In this document: piece after piece, positions 54,589 through 64,000 of the stretch
Numbering within the stretch: the first letter of the stretch is position 1
Layout: each line of letters starts with the position of its first letter
NCBI GenBank assembly: GCA_052161885.1
Contig: CP197396.1
Coordinates: 1,054,001-1,118,000, forward strand
Reading direction: 5' to 3'
Origin: QKTW01 sp052161885
GTDB lineage: Bacteria > Bacteroidota > Bacteroidia > Chitinophagales > Chitinophagaceae
DNA length: 64,000 nt
Notes under the pieces: generated by a model
The model's input: the letters and a program-made list of their open reading frames with translations, nothing else
Databases searched by the model: none
Told to the model about the DNA's origin: nothing
Program-made: the position numbers and the translations under genes

Positions 54589-55476
54589 TTACGAAGCCGG
54601 AACACCAATTTTGGCCATCATTTTACGGGCAGTGGCATGTGCCAGCTTCCGTTTGTAATGATACCACCATTCCGGGAAAAGTTTTATGAGCAGGTTGTTA
54701 AATCCGCGCATACCGGCAATATGATACAATCCGTTAAGCTTGGGCATGATACCCGCAGGCAGTGCACGGAGACTCATGGCAAAACCGCTGTCCATATACT
54801 GCATATGATGCCAGTAACCGCTGGGCATAAATAAAGTATCGCCGTGCTCTAATATGGTAGTATATGCCTGTGCGTAATCCAGCGCCGGGAATTTTTCCGT
54901 ATCCAGGTGCTCATGCCAGTCGACAAAACTTGCGGCACTTTCCACGGTAGAAGGCATACGGTATATAAGCGGCGACTGGTCGTTGGCCAGGAGCAGTATA
55001 CGCTTGCGGCCTATAAACTGGGTATGGAAAATGTGTGAAAGATCTATATCATAGTGCATATGGGCAATTGAACCGGCTCCGCCCACAAATAGCATCGGGT
55101 ATTTTTTAAGGAAGCTATGCATATACTCCTCCGGAAAAGTGAAATCCTCCACAATATGCGGGGCGTATTTAAAAATATTAAACAGGAAAATACGCAATTC
55201 CACCGGCCCTTTCTGTATCAGATCCAGGTAATCGCCAAACTGCATATAGTCATCTGCACCATTTACAGGAACTTTAGCTCCCGCCCTGATATTGTTATAT
55301 ACGCCTACCTGCACAGAACCCACCAGCTTTTTAAAATAATCCCAGTTCCATTTTTCGTAGGCCGGCCATTGTCTGGCAAGCTTCCGGATAATGACCGGGC
55401 GCTGCGGCAGCAGATATTTTTCTCTGAACTCCTCCGGAGAGATGTCTTCTGTGCGATCTATTGAGATTAACTGCAT
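54589..55476 (-). CDS. Cupin-like (JmjC-type) Fe(II)/2-oxoglutarate oxygenase
   Basis: 295 aa. Opening PEEFREKYLLPQRPVIIRKL is typical of cupin_8/JmjC hydroxylases. Metal ligands are likely the His and Asp in HMHYDIDLSHIFH (about 140-152) and a His in FMPSGYWHHMQY. The C-terminal helix is basic. Probably hydroxylates a protein or RNA substrate; the target is unknown. Same orientation as the MBL gene and 46 bases upstream, possibly co-transcribed. Confidence 0.87.
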   Translation of the reverse strand: MQLISIDRTEDISPEEFREKYLLPQRPVIIRKLARQWPAYEKWNWDYFKKLVGSVQVGVYNNIRAGAKVPVNGADDYMQFGDYLDLIQKGPVELRIFLFNIFKYAPHIVEDFTFPEEYMHSFLKKYPMLFVGGAGSIAHMHYDIDLSHIFHTQFIGRKRILLLANDQSPLIYRMPSTVESAASFVDWHEHLDTEKFPALDYAQAYTTILEHGDTLFMPSGYWHHMQYMDSGFAMSLRALPAGIMPKLNGLYHIAGMRGFNNLLIKLFPEWWYHYKRKLAHATARKMMAKIGVPAS

Positions 55477-55695
55477 ATGCTACTCCATTATGTCATGAGA
55501 AATGAATAAATCCTGGAAAAGCGTTCCTATAAAGTTCCGCATTTTTTATCAATCATGCATCAATGCCACCTCCTTAAATATTACTATAAAAATTTCTTCT
55601 GGTTGCCAGCAAAGAAGTACACTTTGACCGGCATTATAAACTGCATACATGCGTTTACGAAGACGGGATAGGTTCTTCCGGTATATGCATATAAG

Positions 55696-55729
55696 AATTA
55701 TGCCCGTGAAAATGATCACGGGCATAATT
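55696..55729 (-). terminator. Hairpin downstream of the isomerase gene
   Basis: AATTATGCCCGTGA, loop, TCACGGGCATAATT: a 14-bp stem 26 bases past the stop. The T tract is weak. Confidence 0.6.
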
Positions 55730-55754
55730 GCATTTATTTAAAAGATGAGATGAT

Positions 55755-57722
55755 TTATTTCACCATGGTCTTAAAAACACCTTCATCTACTTTTACACTA
55801 TACTTCTGGCGGAGCTGGGCATCCCATTGTTTGCTCAGGTAATCCTGGTATTCGGAGATAGCATAGCCGCGTGCATCGTCCAGCGATTTAGGTGTCGGAG
55901 CATTAAATACGTCATCTGCTTTCACGACAGTATAGCTGCCATCTGCATTTTTTACAGGTTCACTGAGTTTCCCTTTTACAATGGCCGACTGCGGTACATC
56001 TTTGAAGCGGGTAAATTCATAATGTCCGTGCTGTACGCTTACGGCATCCGGAGCCTTTTCTGAGTTTAATTCTTTTATCAGGTCTTCGTCTGTAACATTT
56101 TTCTTCGCAAGTGCTTTCTGACCTGCTTTCAGTGCAGCTTCGTCTTTAAAACGATAAACGGCACCCGTGAAGCCCGGATCCCAGGTATAGCGGCCTTTAT
56201 TTTTTTCGTAGAATGCCTTCAGGCCAACAGAATCACGTGAAGCTTTGCCCCATACATTGCGATCCATGAGCTCAAACAGCATGATGCCATTGGAATACTC
56301 TTCCATCAGGTTTTTGAAATCTTCATTTTCATCTACAAGGTGATGCTCTTCAAAATCGTTTACCACACGGTTTACATACATTTTGTAGATATCGCCCATT
56401 ACAGCCACGCGCGGGCCACGGATCTGTCCGCGTGTAAGGCCTTCTGCAAAAGAAACAAAATCAGATTGCAGGTAATTTTTACCGGAAAGCGTAAATACCG
56501 GCTGATTCATTGACGAAAATTTGGCAGCTGTGAACAGACCTGCTGTCTTGCCGGTATCCGGCAATGCGACGATCTTATCAACAACAGCTTTCAGGTTTTC
56601 CGGATATTCCTTAAAACCGTTTTTCTGCTTGATCTTGTCGAAGAAAATGTCCCGTGCCATTTGTGAGCGGGAATCATTATCTATTTTATGTTTGATAGTG
56701 GTGGCAATACTATCGTATGGCCGCAACGGTATCTTTCTTATCAGTTTTAAAATGTGGAAGCCATAGTCGGTCTGTACCGGTCCGGAAAGATCTCCCGGCT
56801 TTTTCATTGAGAAAGCGGCGTCTTCAAATGCAGGCACCATACGTCCTACTCCAAACGGCTGCAGTACGCCATTCTCCGCTACTGAAAACTTATCGTCTGA
56901 ATATTTCTTTACCAACTCCGAAAAGTCTGCACCTTTCTTCAGCTGCGCCATTACAGAGTCGGCACGCTTACGGGAAGCTTCAATACCTTCCGCGCCTTTT
57001 GACTTAGGAGAAGAAATAAGTATCTGTGCTACCTGCACTTCACCTTTTGCCTGACGGCGATCAATTACTTTTAAGATATGATATCCGAACTGCGTACGGA
57101 ACGGAGCAGAAATTTTTCCCACGGATGTATTATATGCAGCCGATTCAAACGGGTACACGACCTGCAACGATGTCATATAGCCAATATCACCGCCACGGTC
57201 TTTGCTGCCACGGTCATCAGAAAACTGTTTGGCCAGTTCTCCGAAATCGGCTTTTTTCTTTGTAACGAGGTTATACAGGCTGTCTATCTTATGATATGCG
57301 GCGAGCGTATCTGCAGGATTGGCAGACGGGGGAACGGATATAAGAATATGTGCCACATGCACTTCTTCTTTTAAACGGTCGTATGCCTCATGTATCAGCT
57401 TATCTGTTACCTGCTCATCGGTCAGGTAATTTTTGGCAAGTTGTTTCCGGTAGTTATCCAGCTCTCTCTGTATACTGGGCAAGGTATCCAGCTGCTGAAG
57501 CTCCGCCTCCTTAACTTTCATGCGGAATAAAGAATACAGATCAAGGTATTCGCGCAAGGCTGTTTCTGAGTAATCGGGCTTTTTGTTCAGACTGTTTTTT
57601 TCATATACCCTGAGAAAGTCTTTCTTACTTACCGGGTTGTTACCATAAGTAAATAGCGTTTGTGCATAGCCGGACGAAATGTAAAGACCGGCGGCGAAAC
57701 ATGTTAAAACCAGCTTTCGCAT
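55755..57722 (-). CDS. SurA/PpiC-type periplasmic peptidyl-prolyl isomerase
   Basis: 655 aa, signal peptide (ISSGYAQ end). A SurA-like helical front (about 25-110), then two parvulin domains (about 118-215 and 228-330): HVAHILISVPPSANPADTLA with GDIGYMTSLQVVYPFE and FGYHILKVIDRR, and VAQILISSPKSKGAEGIEAS with FGVGRMVPAFEDAAFSM and YGFHILKLIRK. A long C-terminal part of unknown fold follows. Probably folds outer-membrane proteins in the periplasm. It starts 32 bases after the thioredoxin-like gene and is likely in its operon. Confidence 0.92.
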   Translation of the reverse strand: MRKLVLTCFAAGLYISSGYAQTLFTYGNNPVSKKDFLRVYEKNSLNKKPDYSETALREYLDLYSLFRMKVKEAELQQLDTLPSIQRELDNYRKQLAKNYLTDEQVTDKLIHEAYDRLKEEVHVAHILISVPPSANPADTLAAYHKIDSLYNLVTKKKADFGELAKQFSDDRGSKDRGGDIGYMTSLQVVYPFESAAYNTSVGKISAPFRTQFGYHILKVIDRRQAKGEVQVAQILISSPKSKGAEGIEASRKRADSVMAQLKKGADFSELVKKYSDDKFSVAENGVLQPFGVGRMVPAFEDAAFSMKKPGDLSGPVQTDYGFHILKLIRKIPLRPYDSIATTIKHKIDNDSRSQMARDIFFDKIKQKNGFKEYPENLKAVVDKIVALPDTGKTAGLFTAAKFSSMNQPVFTLSGKNYLQSDFVSFAEGLTRGQIRGPRVAVMGDIYKMYVNRVVNDFEEHHLVDENEDFKNLMEEYSNGIMLFELMDRNVWGKASRDSVGLKAFYEKNKGRYTWDPGFTGAVYRFKDEAALKAGQKALAKKNVTDEDLIKELNSEKAPDAVSVQHGHYEFTRFKDVPQSAIVKGKLSEPVKNADGSYTVVKADDVFNAPTPKSLDDARGYAISEYQDYLSKQWDAQLRQKYSVKVDEGVFKTMVK

Positions 57723-57754
57723 GTTTTGTATTGTTTATTTAGAGTTATGTGTGA

Positions 57755-59194
57755 CTATTTTGCTGTGCTTGTACTTTTCTCTTTCTTTTCCAGCATTTCT
57801 ATTACACTGGAAATGTTTGAATGATCAATGCGTTTGCCGCGTATGATCTTCTTATCGTCAAGCAGATAAAGCACAGGCGTACTGTATACATCATATTTAG
57901 ATCTGAAGTCCGATTTGCGGTCCCAGTCTGCTACATGTATCCAGTCTTCAATATGATTCTTTTTAATAAAATCTTTCCATTTACCTTCATCTTCCGTGGC
58001 TACAGCGTATATTTTTACGCCTTTGTTTTTAAGCACTGCACGGTATACCGAGTCAATTTTAGGCACTTCTTCTATACAGTGACCACAGTCTGGTGAGTAG
58101 AACAGCAGCAGCGTATATTTTGCATTTACCTTTGAAAGGCTCTGCATTTTACCGTTTACATCCTGCAGGTTCAGCTCCGGAGCAACGTTACCTATTATAT
58201 TAGGAGCAATGTTACGCACGCGGTCAAAATATTTCTGCAGTGCGTCATTATCCAGCCAGTAAGCATCGCCACGCATATAGTATGTTTCTACCAGGTATAC
58301 AAATGCCTGGTCCATACCCATGATCTTGCTGGTTTCAGCGTTGCGTGTGAGCCACCACAGTGTATACTTGAAAAGTTCTTTCTGGCCTTTGGTTTTTGCC
58401 AGCAGCATATCGCCTTCTTTGATTACACTGTCCGGTAACGGCAATACCAGCCTGTTCATATACTCATCCAGCTTGGCATCGTATACCGGTGTATGTATCA
58501 GGCGATCGTCGTGAAAATTAAAATGATCCCAGTAATGGCTTTTGTAATAGCTGTAGGCAAATGTGGAATCAGGCTGTCCGTTGGGCAGCAGGTGTTTTCC
58601 TTCCGGCACTTCCGGCACTTCCAGCGCATCAAAAATAGACGAGAGCAGTGTATTGGGATATTTCTTCACATAATCCCGGCGGTAAGTAGTAAGTGCTTTT
58701 GATGCATCGCTCATAGTCTTGCGCACAGCAGCACTATCTGCATTTGTTTTGGCACCTGTAAGTTTTGATATCAACGCCTGTTGCTGCTCACCAAATGTCT
58801 TGAGGAATTTTACGTAATTTACAAAACGCTCATTTTCGGGAGAATTTTTAAATATAAGTCCCTCCGGCAGTGTTTTGGCAGTAGCCGTAATGCTCATATC
58901 GTCCCCATTATTCAGGAGAAACTCGAAGTATGTTTTTTTATCGGAAAGCAGTAACAGGTAGATACCGCCAAGTGTTTCGGTCTTACTGTCCAGTACAGCA
59001 ACGCCATTCTTGTCAAAACGGGCAGAATCTGCTTTATAGATTGTAGGCAACGGCTTCCCATAATAATGGGCGAGATATACCATCGTATCTTTCAGATCTG
59101 TAAACTTAAGCTGAATATGATAACCATTCCGGGCCGAGCTCTGCAGTGAAAGGCCTGCAAGAAGCAATAGAAAGAATAATTTAATACGTCTCAT
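57755..59194 (-). CDS. DUF5106/thioredoxin-like exported protein
   Basis: 479 aa, signal peptide ending SLQSSA. A DUF4369-like front (YHIQLKFTDLKDTMVYLAHY, DSARFDKNG), a helical DUF5106-type middle (about 100-310), then a TlpA/thioredoxin domain. The active motif is SPDCGHCIEE (CGHC, about residue 373), with cis-Pro in YSTPVLYLLDDK. It would reduce disulphides in the periplasm. Co-transcribed with the SurA-like gene, which suits a role in envelope protein folding. Confidence 0.91.
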   Translation of the reverse strand: MRRIKLFFLLLLAGLSLQSSARNGYHIQLKFTDLKDTMVYLAHYYGKPLPTIYKADSARFDKNGVAVLDSKTETLGGIYLLLLSDKKTYFEFLLNNGDDMSITATAKTLPEGLIFKNSPENERFVNYVKFLKTFGEQQQALISKLTGAKTNADSAAVRKTMSDASKALTTYRRDYVKKYPNTLLSSIFDALEVPEVPEGKHLLPNGQPDSTFAYSYYKSHYWDHFNFHDDRLIHTPVYDAKLDEYMNRLVLPLPDSVIKEGDMLLAKTKGQKELFKYTLWWLTRNAETSKIMGMDQAFVYLVETYYMRGDAYWLDNDALQKYFDRVRNIAPNIIGNVAPELNLQDVNGKMQSLSKVNAKYTLLLFYSPDCGHCIEEVPKIDSVYRAVLKNKGVKIYAVATEDEGKWKDFIKKNHIEDWIHVADWDRKSDFRSKYDVYSTPVLYLLDDKKIIRGKRIDHSNISSVIEMLEKKEKSTSTAK

Positions 59195-59310
59195 ACAAGA
59201 ATTGTGAAGATAGTTGTTTTACGGTCATTACAGACGCCGGGATAATATTTTTATGTTGGTTTTGCGTAAAAATAAATTTTTCTGCGCTGTGTTACACAGT
59301 ACACGAAATG

Positions 59311-59318
59311 TAAATTTG
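59311..59318 (+). promoter_or_regulatory. TAnnTTTG -7 element of the rRNA methyltransferase gene
   Basis: TAAATTTG, leaving about a 23-base leader before the TTG at 59348. This supports that rare start. -33 not evident. Confidence 0.6.
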
Positions 59319-59347
59319 CATTTTATTAACCAGTTTATACCGGAATT

Positions 59348-60763
59348 TTGGCCAGAAAAAAGAACAAACAGCCTGTTTATAATGTAAAGGTAGATGCATA
59401 TGCTGCCGAAGGAAAGAGCGTTGCACATCTCGAAGACGGCAAAGTACTGTTTGTAGAAAATGCAGTGCCCGGCGATGTGGTGGATGTACGCCTTGCAAAA
59501 GATAAGAAAAACTGGGCTGAAGGCAAGGCTATAAGATTGATTGAGCCATCTCCGGACCGCATAGAGCCCTTCTGCCAGCACTTTGGCATTTGCGGTGGCT
59601 GCAAATGGCAGATGCTGCCTTACGAGCTGCAGCTCAAATACAAACATCAGCAGGTAACAGACCAGCTGAACCGGATAGGACAGGTAGCATTGCCGCCTAT
59701 CGACTACATACTTGGCAGCCCGAAACAGCAGTATTACCGGAATAAACTGGAATTTACCTTCTGCACGCACCGTTACCGCACCCAGGAAGAGCTGCAGGCC
59801 GCAGGAGATGAAATACTCGCGCCGGAACCGGCATTAGGCTTTCATGCGCCCGGACTTTTTGATAAAGTAGTACCGATAAAAACATGTTATCTACAGGCCG
59901 ATCCGACCAACCTGCTGCTGAAAGTACTGCGCGAATATACAGAAGCGCGGAACCTCACCTATTACGATTACCGCGCTCATACCGGCTGGCTCCGCAATGT
60001 GATTATACGTGTGGCATCTACAGGTGAAATACTGATCAACATTGTACTGCAGCATGAAAATAAAGCAGAACGCATTGCCCTGCTCGATCATATGCTGGCA
60101 GAAATACCGGGGATCACGTCTCTGAATTATACCATTAATCCGAAACTGAACGATACTATCTATGATCAGGATGTGATCTGCTACAGCGGCAAAAGTTTTA
60201 TCCAGGAAAAGCTGGAAGACTTTACCTATAAAATATCTCCGAAATCCTTTTTCCAGACCAATACTTACCAGGCCGAAAACCTCTACCGTATCACGCGTGA
60301 TTTTGCAGGCCTTACCGGCAACGAAGTACTGTATGATCTGTATTGCGGCACCGGCAGCATAGGTATATTCTGCTCCAAAGGCGCACGCAAAGTAATTGGT
60401 ATAGAAGTGGTGGAACAGGCGATAGAAGATGCAAAAGAAAATGCCCGTCTGAACAACCTGGAGCACTGCCTGTTTTATGCAGGGGACGTATCTGACATAT
60501 GTACAGATGAGTTTTTTGAAACACATGGCCGTCCGGATGTGATCATTACCGACCCGCCGCGCGCAGGCATGCATGAAAAACTGGTAAAACAGCTACTGAA
60601 AATACGTGCACCGAGAGTGGTATATGTAAGCTGCAACCCTGCAACACAGGCGCGCGATCTGCAACTGCTCGATGAAGCATATAAGATTATAAAACTGCAG
60701 CCCGTAGATATGTTTCCGCATACCCACCATATAGAAAGCGTGGCCCTGCTGGAACTGAAATAG
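59348..60763 (+). CDS. rlmD: 23S rRNA (uracil-5-)-methyltransferase, RlmD/RumA type
   Basis: 471 aa from a TTG at 59348; no ATG lies nearby and the promoter box fits. TRAM domain (about 12-70), then the iron-sulphur cysteines CQHFGICGGC (76, 82, 85) and a fourth in PIKTCYLQ. SAM site YDLYCGTGSIGIF (about 335), later TDPPRAGMH, and the catalytic Cys in VVYVSCNPATQARDL. It methylates a uridine of 23S rRNA to m5U; which site (RlmD or RlmC) is unsure. Confidence 0.93.
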   Translation: MARKKNKQPVYNVKVDAYAAEGKSVAHLEDGKVLFVENAVPGDVVDVRLAKDKKNWAEGKAIRLIEPSPDRIEPFCQHFGICGGCKWQMLPYELQLKYKHQQVTDQLNRIGQVALPPIDYILGSPKQQYYRNKLEFTFCTHRYRTQEELQAAGDEILAPEPALGFHAPGLFDKVVPIKTCYLQADPTNLLLKVLREYTEARNLTYYDYRAHTGWLRNVIIRVASTGEILINIVLQHENKAERIALLDHMLAEIPGITSLNYTINPKLNDTIYDQDVICYSGKSFIQEKLEDFTYKISPKSFFQTNTYQAENLYRITRDFAGLTGNEVLYDLYCGTGSIGIFCSKGARKVIGIEVVEQAIEDAKENARLNNLEHCLFYAGDVSDICTDEFFETHGRPDVIITDPPRAGMHEKLVKQLLKIRAPRVVYVSCNPATQARDLQLLDEAYKIIKLQPVDMFPHTHHIESVALLELK

Positions 60764-60797
60764 TGAATGGTGAACAGGCAGTAGTGAATGATAAAAG

Positions 60798-60830
60798 AAC
60801 GGTGTCGGGGTTTAGAACCCTGACACCGTT
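60798..60830. repeat. Palindromic element, also a likely terminator
   Basis: AACGGTGTC, GGGGTTTAGAACCC, TGACACCGTT: nested stems in a 33-base unit. It closely resembles 53099-53130, so it is a small dispersed palindrome family. Confidence 0.75.
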
Positions 60831-60922
60831 AAACATTTCGGAAACGGAATTACAAATCCCTGTTTATCCGGTATTCCGGAGCAGCATTGAAAATTTGGAA
60901 CCCTGATACTGTTTAAAAAGGG

Positions 60923-60950
60923 AAAGCCCCGCGTTGCGGGGCTTTTATAA
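60923..60950 (+). terminator. Hairpin terminator
   Basis: AAAGCCCCGC, loop GTT, GCGGGGCTTTT. Confidence 0.83.
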
Positions 60951-61474
60951 TATCCAGGATGTAGAATTTGGGGAGAATCCTGGGGAGAAAGAGACTAGCT
61001 TAATATAAAAGCGTTCTTACTTTCATCCCCCACTTCACATAGCTTCTACAGCAAACATGTACACATATCAGTTTTCACTCTCTATTGCTGCAAACGACTA
61101 TCATTGAACACAGGCCATGCTTCGTTTCAATTAGGCTTATTTATTCAATGGTGGGGTAATAATGCTTTCAAAACAAATATAGCCATATTAGGTAACATAA
61201 TCCAAACATTTTTTCAGCCAGTACTCTATAAATAAAACTTAAAATGGGTATAAAACAGAATAACCCATTCATAAACATACAACAATAAATACTGAGAATG
61301 TGGATAACTTTTAAGATCATTAACATTTCCTGTTGCATTTATGATCATATCTCTATGTTTTGTGTCATACTCCGCAAGCAATATCAATGCGTTAAGAAAA
61401 ACAGCCATTATATTGCTCCTGCCGGTAGTTTTTGTGCGTTTGTTTCTGTTAACAAAAGCGACAGGAAACAAGCC
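60951..61474. other. Intergenic region without a gene
   Basis: About 520 AT-rich bases between a terminator and the RDD gene. An 81-codon frame at 61226-61471 on the minus strand has no coding character. No RNA fold stands out. Confidence 0.5.
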
Positions 61475-62275
61475 TTATTTGCGGGTAAGATAGTTATAGT
61501 CGCGGAGCAGCTGCTGAAGGAATTCGCGTGATGTCAGGTCTGTTTCTATAACCAGTAGCTTTTTGATACGCTGGCATACATCAATCATATAGCTTTCTAC
61601 TTCACGGGCTGCGTTTTTCATAGCCAGCAGATTACGGATCCCGTTGATATCCCGGTCGCTGAGCCTCATTACCTGCGGAAATACAGGCGTATAATCCTCC
61701 TCTTCAATATCCAGGTATATCATGTCATTGATACCGGTTTCAGGCTTCTGGTCTATTACAACCGTTCCGGCAGCAAGATCACCAAGGCGCTGGGAACTTG
61801 CAGTAAGCGCCACAGACATCACATCGGGAAGGTAAAATATAAATATGAAGACCAGGGCAAAGATAAAAGCCCCTCCCGATACAATAATCAGGTATACAAT
61901 ATATGGTATCACAAAAAGGATGTAATTGCTGAATCCCAGTATCCAGCGTATCAGGAACTGGCTGAGCGTTGGCTCATTCCCTTTTTTATCCATCACTTTT
62001 ATACCCAGTGCTTTTTTACCAAAGCTCTGGCCATTGAGCAGAGTCTCGCATACCAGGTGATACAGAAATGCGGGAACAGAAACCAGTATGATCAATGTTG
62101 TTTCTCCGGATTCAGGATTTAATCCCAATGGGGATATAATAAACTTCCACAGCACAAAAGAATAGGCAGAGATTACCAGTATGTCTATCAGCGTAGCCGA
62201 CACCCTTTTGGCAAAGGTTGCTACGCGGAATTCCAGGTCTATATTAAAAGGCGTAGTGACTACGATACTGCTCAT
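61475..62275 (-). CDS. RDD family membrane protein
   Basis: 266 aa. RDD signature: FAKRVSATLIDILVISAY, GQSFGKKALGIKVMDKKG and ASSQRLGDLAAGTVVIDQ. Three to four membrane segments in the front two thirds, then a cytosolic helical tail (about 190-266). Function unknown; members have been linked to ion handling. In Bacteroidota it often accompanies SpoIIM and DUF4129 genes, as here, divergently. Confidence 0.92.
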   Translation of the reverse strand: MSSIVVTTPFNIDLEFRVATFAKRVSATLIDILVISAYSFVLWKFIISPLGLNPESGETTLIILVSVPAFLYHLVCETLLNGQSFGKKALGIKVMDKKGNEPTLSQFLIRWILGFSNYILFVIPYIVYLIIVSGGAFIFALVFIFIFYLPDVMSVALTASSQRLGDLAAGTVVIDQKPETGINDMIYLDIEEEDYTPVFPQVMRLSDRDINGIRNLLAMKNAAREVESYMIDVCQRIKKLLVIETDLTSREFLQQLLRDYNYLTRK

Positions 62276-62445
62276 TGGCCCGTCCTTATATTACGCTGAT
62301 GAAGATAAGCACAATCTTTATTTTATTAACTGCATGTGCTGTGAATATTACAGCAAAAACCGCCAGTGCTTGTGAATGATATAAAACAAATATTTGATGA
62401 TCTAAAATAAACGCGGTTTCTTATCTTTAACTGATATATAAGCAT

Positions 62446-63405
62446 ATGCGCGAGGGATATTTTATAAAGCAGAACATAGAGCGCTGGAAGAGCTATCAGG
62501 AACCTACCGAAGATCCGGACGAAGTGGCCAGGCGTTTTAAATACCTGGTGGAAGATCTGTCTTATGCCAAAACCTTCTACCCTTTCAGCAACACCGTGCG
62601 GTTTATCAACAGCCTCGCATCGGGCATTTACCTTTCTATTTACAAAAACAAAAAAGAACGTAAAAGCCGTATCATCACGTTCTGGACTACAGAATTGCCG
62701 CTGATCCTGAAAAAACACCACCGTACGCTCCTTTTTGCATTTCTCTTCTTTGTGGCATTTATACTTATCGGCATTTTATCCGCCGCCACAGACCAGACCT
62801 TTGTACGTTCCGTACTTGGCGACGATTATGTAGATATGACGGAGCGTAACATAGCCAACGGCGACCCGTTTGGCGTGTACAAAATGAGCGAGCCATTCTT
62901 CATGTTTGCCTACATAGCATTCAACAATATACGGGTGGCACTCCTCTCTGCCGCTATGGGTATATTTACAGCAGCCGGCACACTATACATGCTGTTCAGC
63001 AACGGGCTCATGGTGGGCGTATTCGAATATATGTTTTTCCACCACGGCCTGGGCATACATTCATTGCTGGTGATATTCATTCATGGCACACTGGAAATTT
63101 CAGCGCTTGTAATAGCCGGAGCTGCCGGTATGATGATCGGCAATGCCATTCTCTTTCCCAAAACATATACCCGTGTGCAGTCGCTTACACAGGCAGCCAA
63201 AGACAGCGTGAAAATACTGGTAGCGCTTGTTCCTGTGTTTATCACTGCAGCGTTCTTTGAAAGCTTTGTAACACGCCACACAGAAATGCCTGTATGGGCC
63301 AGCCTGCTGATATTGGGCGGATCGCTCAGTTTTGTGCTGTGGTTCTTTGTAATTAACCCCATTATTGTTGCCAAGAAACATCCGCATGCAGCCGAGGCCG
63401 AGTAA
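62446..63405 (+). CDS. Stage II sporulation protein M (SpoIIM) family membrane protein
   Basis: 319 aa, with a soluble front (about 1-85) and about six membrane helices (LLFAFLFFVAFILIGILSAA, NNIRVALLSAAMGIFTAAGT, LLVIFIHGTLEISALVIAGA). The HGTLEI segment is the conserved core of the family. The host does not sporulate; the protein is probably part of a membrane-stress or MoxR-linked module. Overlaps the next gene by 20 bases. Confidence 0.92.
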   Translation: MREGYFIKQNIERWKSYQEPTEDPDEVARRFKYLVEDLSYAKTFYPFSNTVRFINSLASGIYLSIYKNKKERKSRIITFWTTELPLILKKHHRTLLFAFLFFVAFILIGILSAATDQTFVRSVLGDDYVDMTERNIANGDPFGVYKMSEPFFMFAYIAFNNIRVALLSAAMGIFTAAGTLYMLFSNGLMVGVFEYMFFHHGLGIHSLLVIFIHGTLEISALVIAGAAGMMIGNAILFPKTYTRVQSLTQAAKDSVKILVALVPVFITAAFFESFVTRHTEMPVWASLLILGGSLSFVLWFFVINPIIVAKKHPHAAEAE

Positions 63406-64000
63406 ACTTTTCCTGTACATATGCCTGTTGCTGTTTTCCATTGTGCAATACACAGCTGTTGCCGCACAGGAAATAATGCCCGTTCCGTCCGCAGCGCAAT
63501 GGGACAGCCTCACAAAGCAGAAAGATTTTAATTATAGAAATGAGCGGGAAACAGCTCCGTTAATCAAACCGGACAATAACGCCAACTGGCTGGAGCGCCT
63601 GCTGAAGCCCATCGGAGATTTCCTGTTTTCAGACGCAGGGAGATTGCTCATGTGGACATTGCTGTTTGCTGTACTTGCCTTTGTACTGTACAGGCTTTTT
63701 ATCTCTGATAAGACATTCATCTTTGCGCGCAGCCGCAAAAAACAAAACGATGGACAGGAAGCCACAGATGACGGATCAGATATTTCCGGTACAGACTGGG
63801 AGCAGGAATTGCAAAGAGCCATAAGCCGTCAGGATATACGCGGCGCCATACGTGCCAGTTATATGCTGTTACTGCGCACATTGCAGGAAAAAGAGCTGAT
63901 TGAGTACCGGCAGGATAAAACCAACTACGATTACTACCAGGAACTCTCCTCCACTATATACAGGCAGCCATTCCGGCAGCTGACACGGCAATACGAATAC
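63386..64000 (+). CDS. DUF4129 domain protein, 3' end outside window
   Basis: ATG at 63386, inside the end of the SpoIIM gene. 205 codons visible. Signal peptide-like front (MQPRPSKLFLYICLLLFSIV), a soluble stretch, a membrane helix (MWTLLFAVLAFVLYRLF, about 90-108), then the DUF4129 helix with ASYMLLLRTLQEKELIEYRQ. DUF4129 is found beside SpoIIM, DUF4350, MoxR and DUF58 genes. Cut only by the window edge. Confidence 0.88.
   Translation, partial: MQPRPSKLFLYICLLLFSIVQYTAVAAQEIMPVPSAAQWDSLTKQKDFNYRNERETAPLIKPDNNANWLERLLKPIGDFLFSDAGRLLMWTLLFAVLAFVLYRLFISDKTFIFARSRKKQNDGQEATDDGSDISGTDWEQELQRAISRQDIRGAIRASYMLLLRTLQEKELIEYRQDKTNYDYYQELSSTIYRQPFRQLTRQYEY

Noticed and set aside
61226..61471. 81-codon minus-strand frame
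   Set aside because: AT-rich, no motif, no promoter box; probably chance.

Overview
The window reads as chromosomal DNA of a gliding-type Bacteroidota, most like the Chitinophagales/Sphingobacteriales. The signs are gldD, two proteins ending in type IX secretion (T9SS) sorting domains, DUF3467, a DUF6443-type Rhs protein, a DUF5106-thioredoxin, and promoters of the TAnnTTTG class. There are no rRNA genes and no CRISPR array. One intact tRNA gene is present.

Layout. 1-6.4 kb is housekeeping and metabolism: guaA (cut by the window edge), DUF3467, gldD, an SRPBCC protein, an extended SDR reductase followed by an AraC regulator, a cupin and a NUDIX hydrolase. 6.5-10.7 kb holds two outer-membrane-type genes separated by an in-frame 99-bp repeat array. 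10.8-29.8 kb is a polymorphic-toxin locus on the minus strand. It has an operon of a coiled-coil/beta-barrel protein and three large Rhs-type proteins, the last carrying a C-terminal toxin tip followed by an Imm53-like immunity gene. Downstream is a graveyard of displaced tip/immunity cassettes: a Doc/Fic tip, a tip of unknown fold, and a truncated tip with a HExxGH motif. Each begins with the same Rhs-core junction (HYYPFGL). Fragments of a converging XRE-regulator/70-aa gene pair lie beside the cassettes. 30-36.4 kb has small regulators and a convergent LuxR response regulator/propeller histidine kinase pair.

37-51.3 kb encodes secreted, repeat-rich surface proteins. First comes a 1431-aa T9SS substrate. 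Then a tRNA-Arg(CCU) gene carries a tiny GIY-YIG nuclease cassette that duplicated the 5' part of the tRNA. Then a tightly packed six-gene run encodes tail-fibre-like, LamG-like, beta-strand-repeat and T9SS-sorted proteins. 51.3-64 kb returns to conserved genes: ferredoxin, acyl-CoA reductase, beta-CASP MBL protein, JmjC-like cupin, SurA-like isomerase, thioredoxin-like lipid/envelope protein, rlmD-type methyltransferase, and the RDD/SpoIIM/DUF4129 set, the last cut by the window edge.

The Rhs operon appears to be controlled from a promoter with three GACGAAT boxes exactly 21 bp apart, the geometry of LytTR-type sites. Immunity proteins follow their toxins with ATGA overlaps or 1-26 bp gaps. 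Two displaced immunity proteins, and a third orphan one, carry signal peptides, which predicts periplasmic toxin targets. The Doc-tip and main-tip partners do not, which predicts cytosolic targets. The strongest candidates for something new are the tRNA-embedded GIY-YIG cassette and the layout of the Rhs cassette array.
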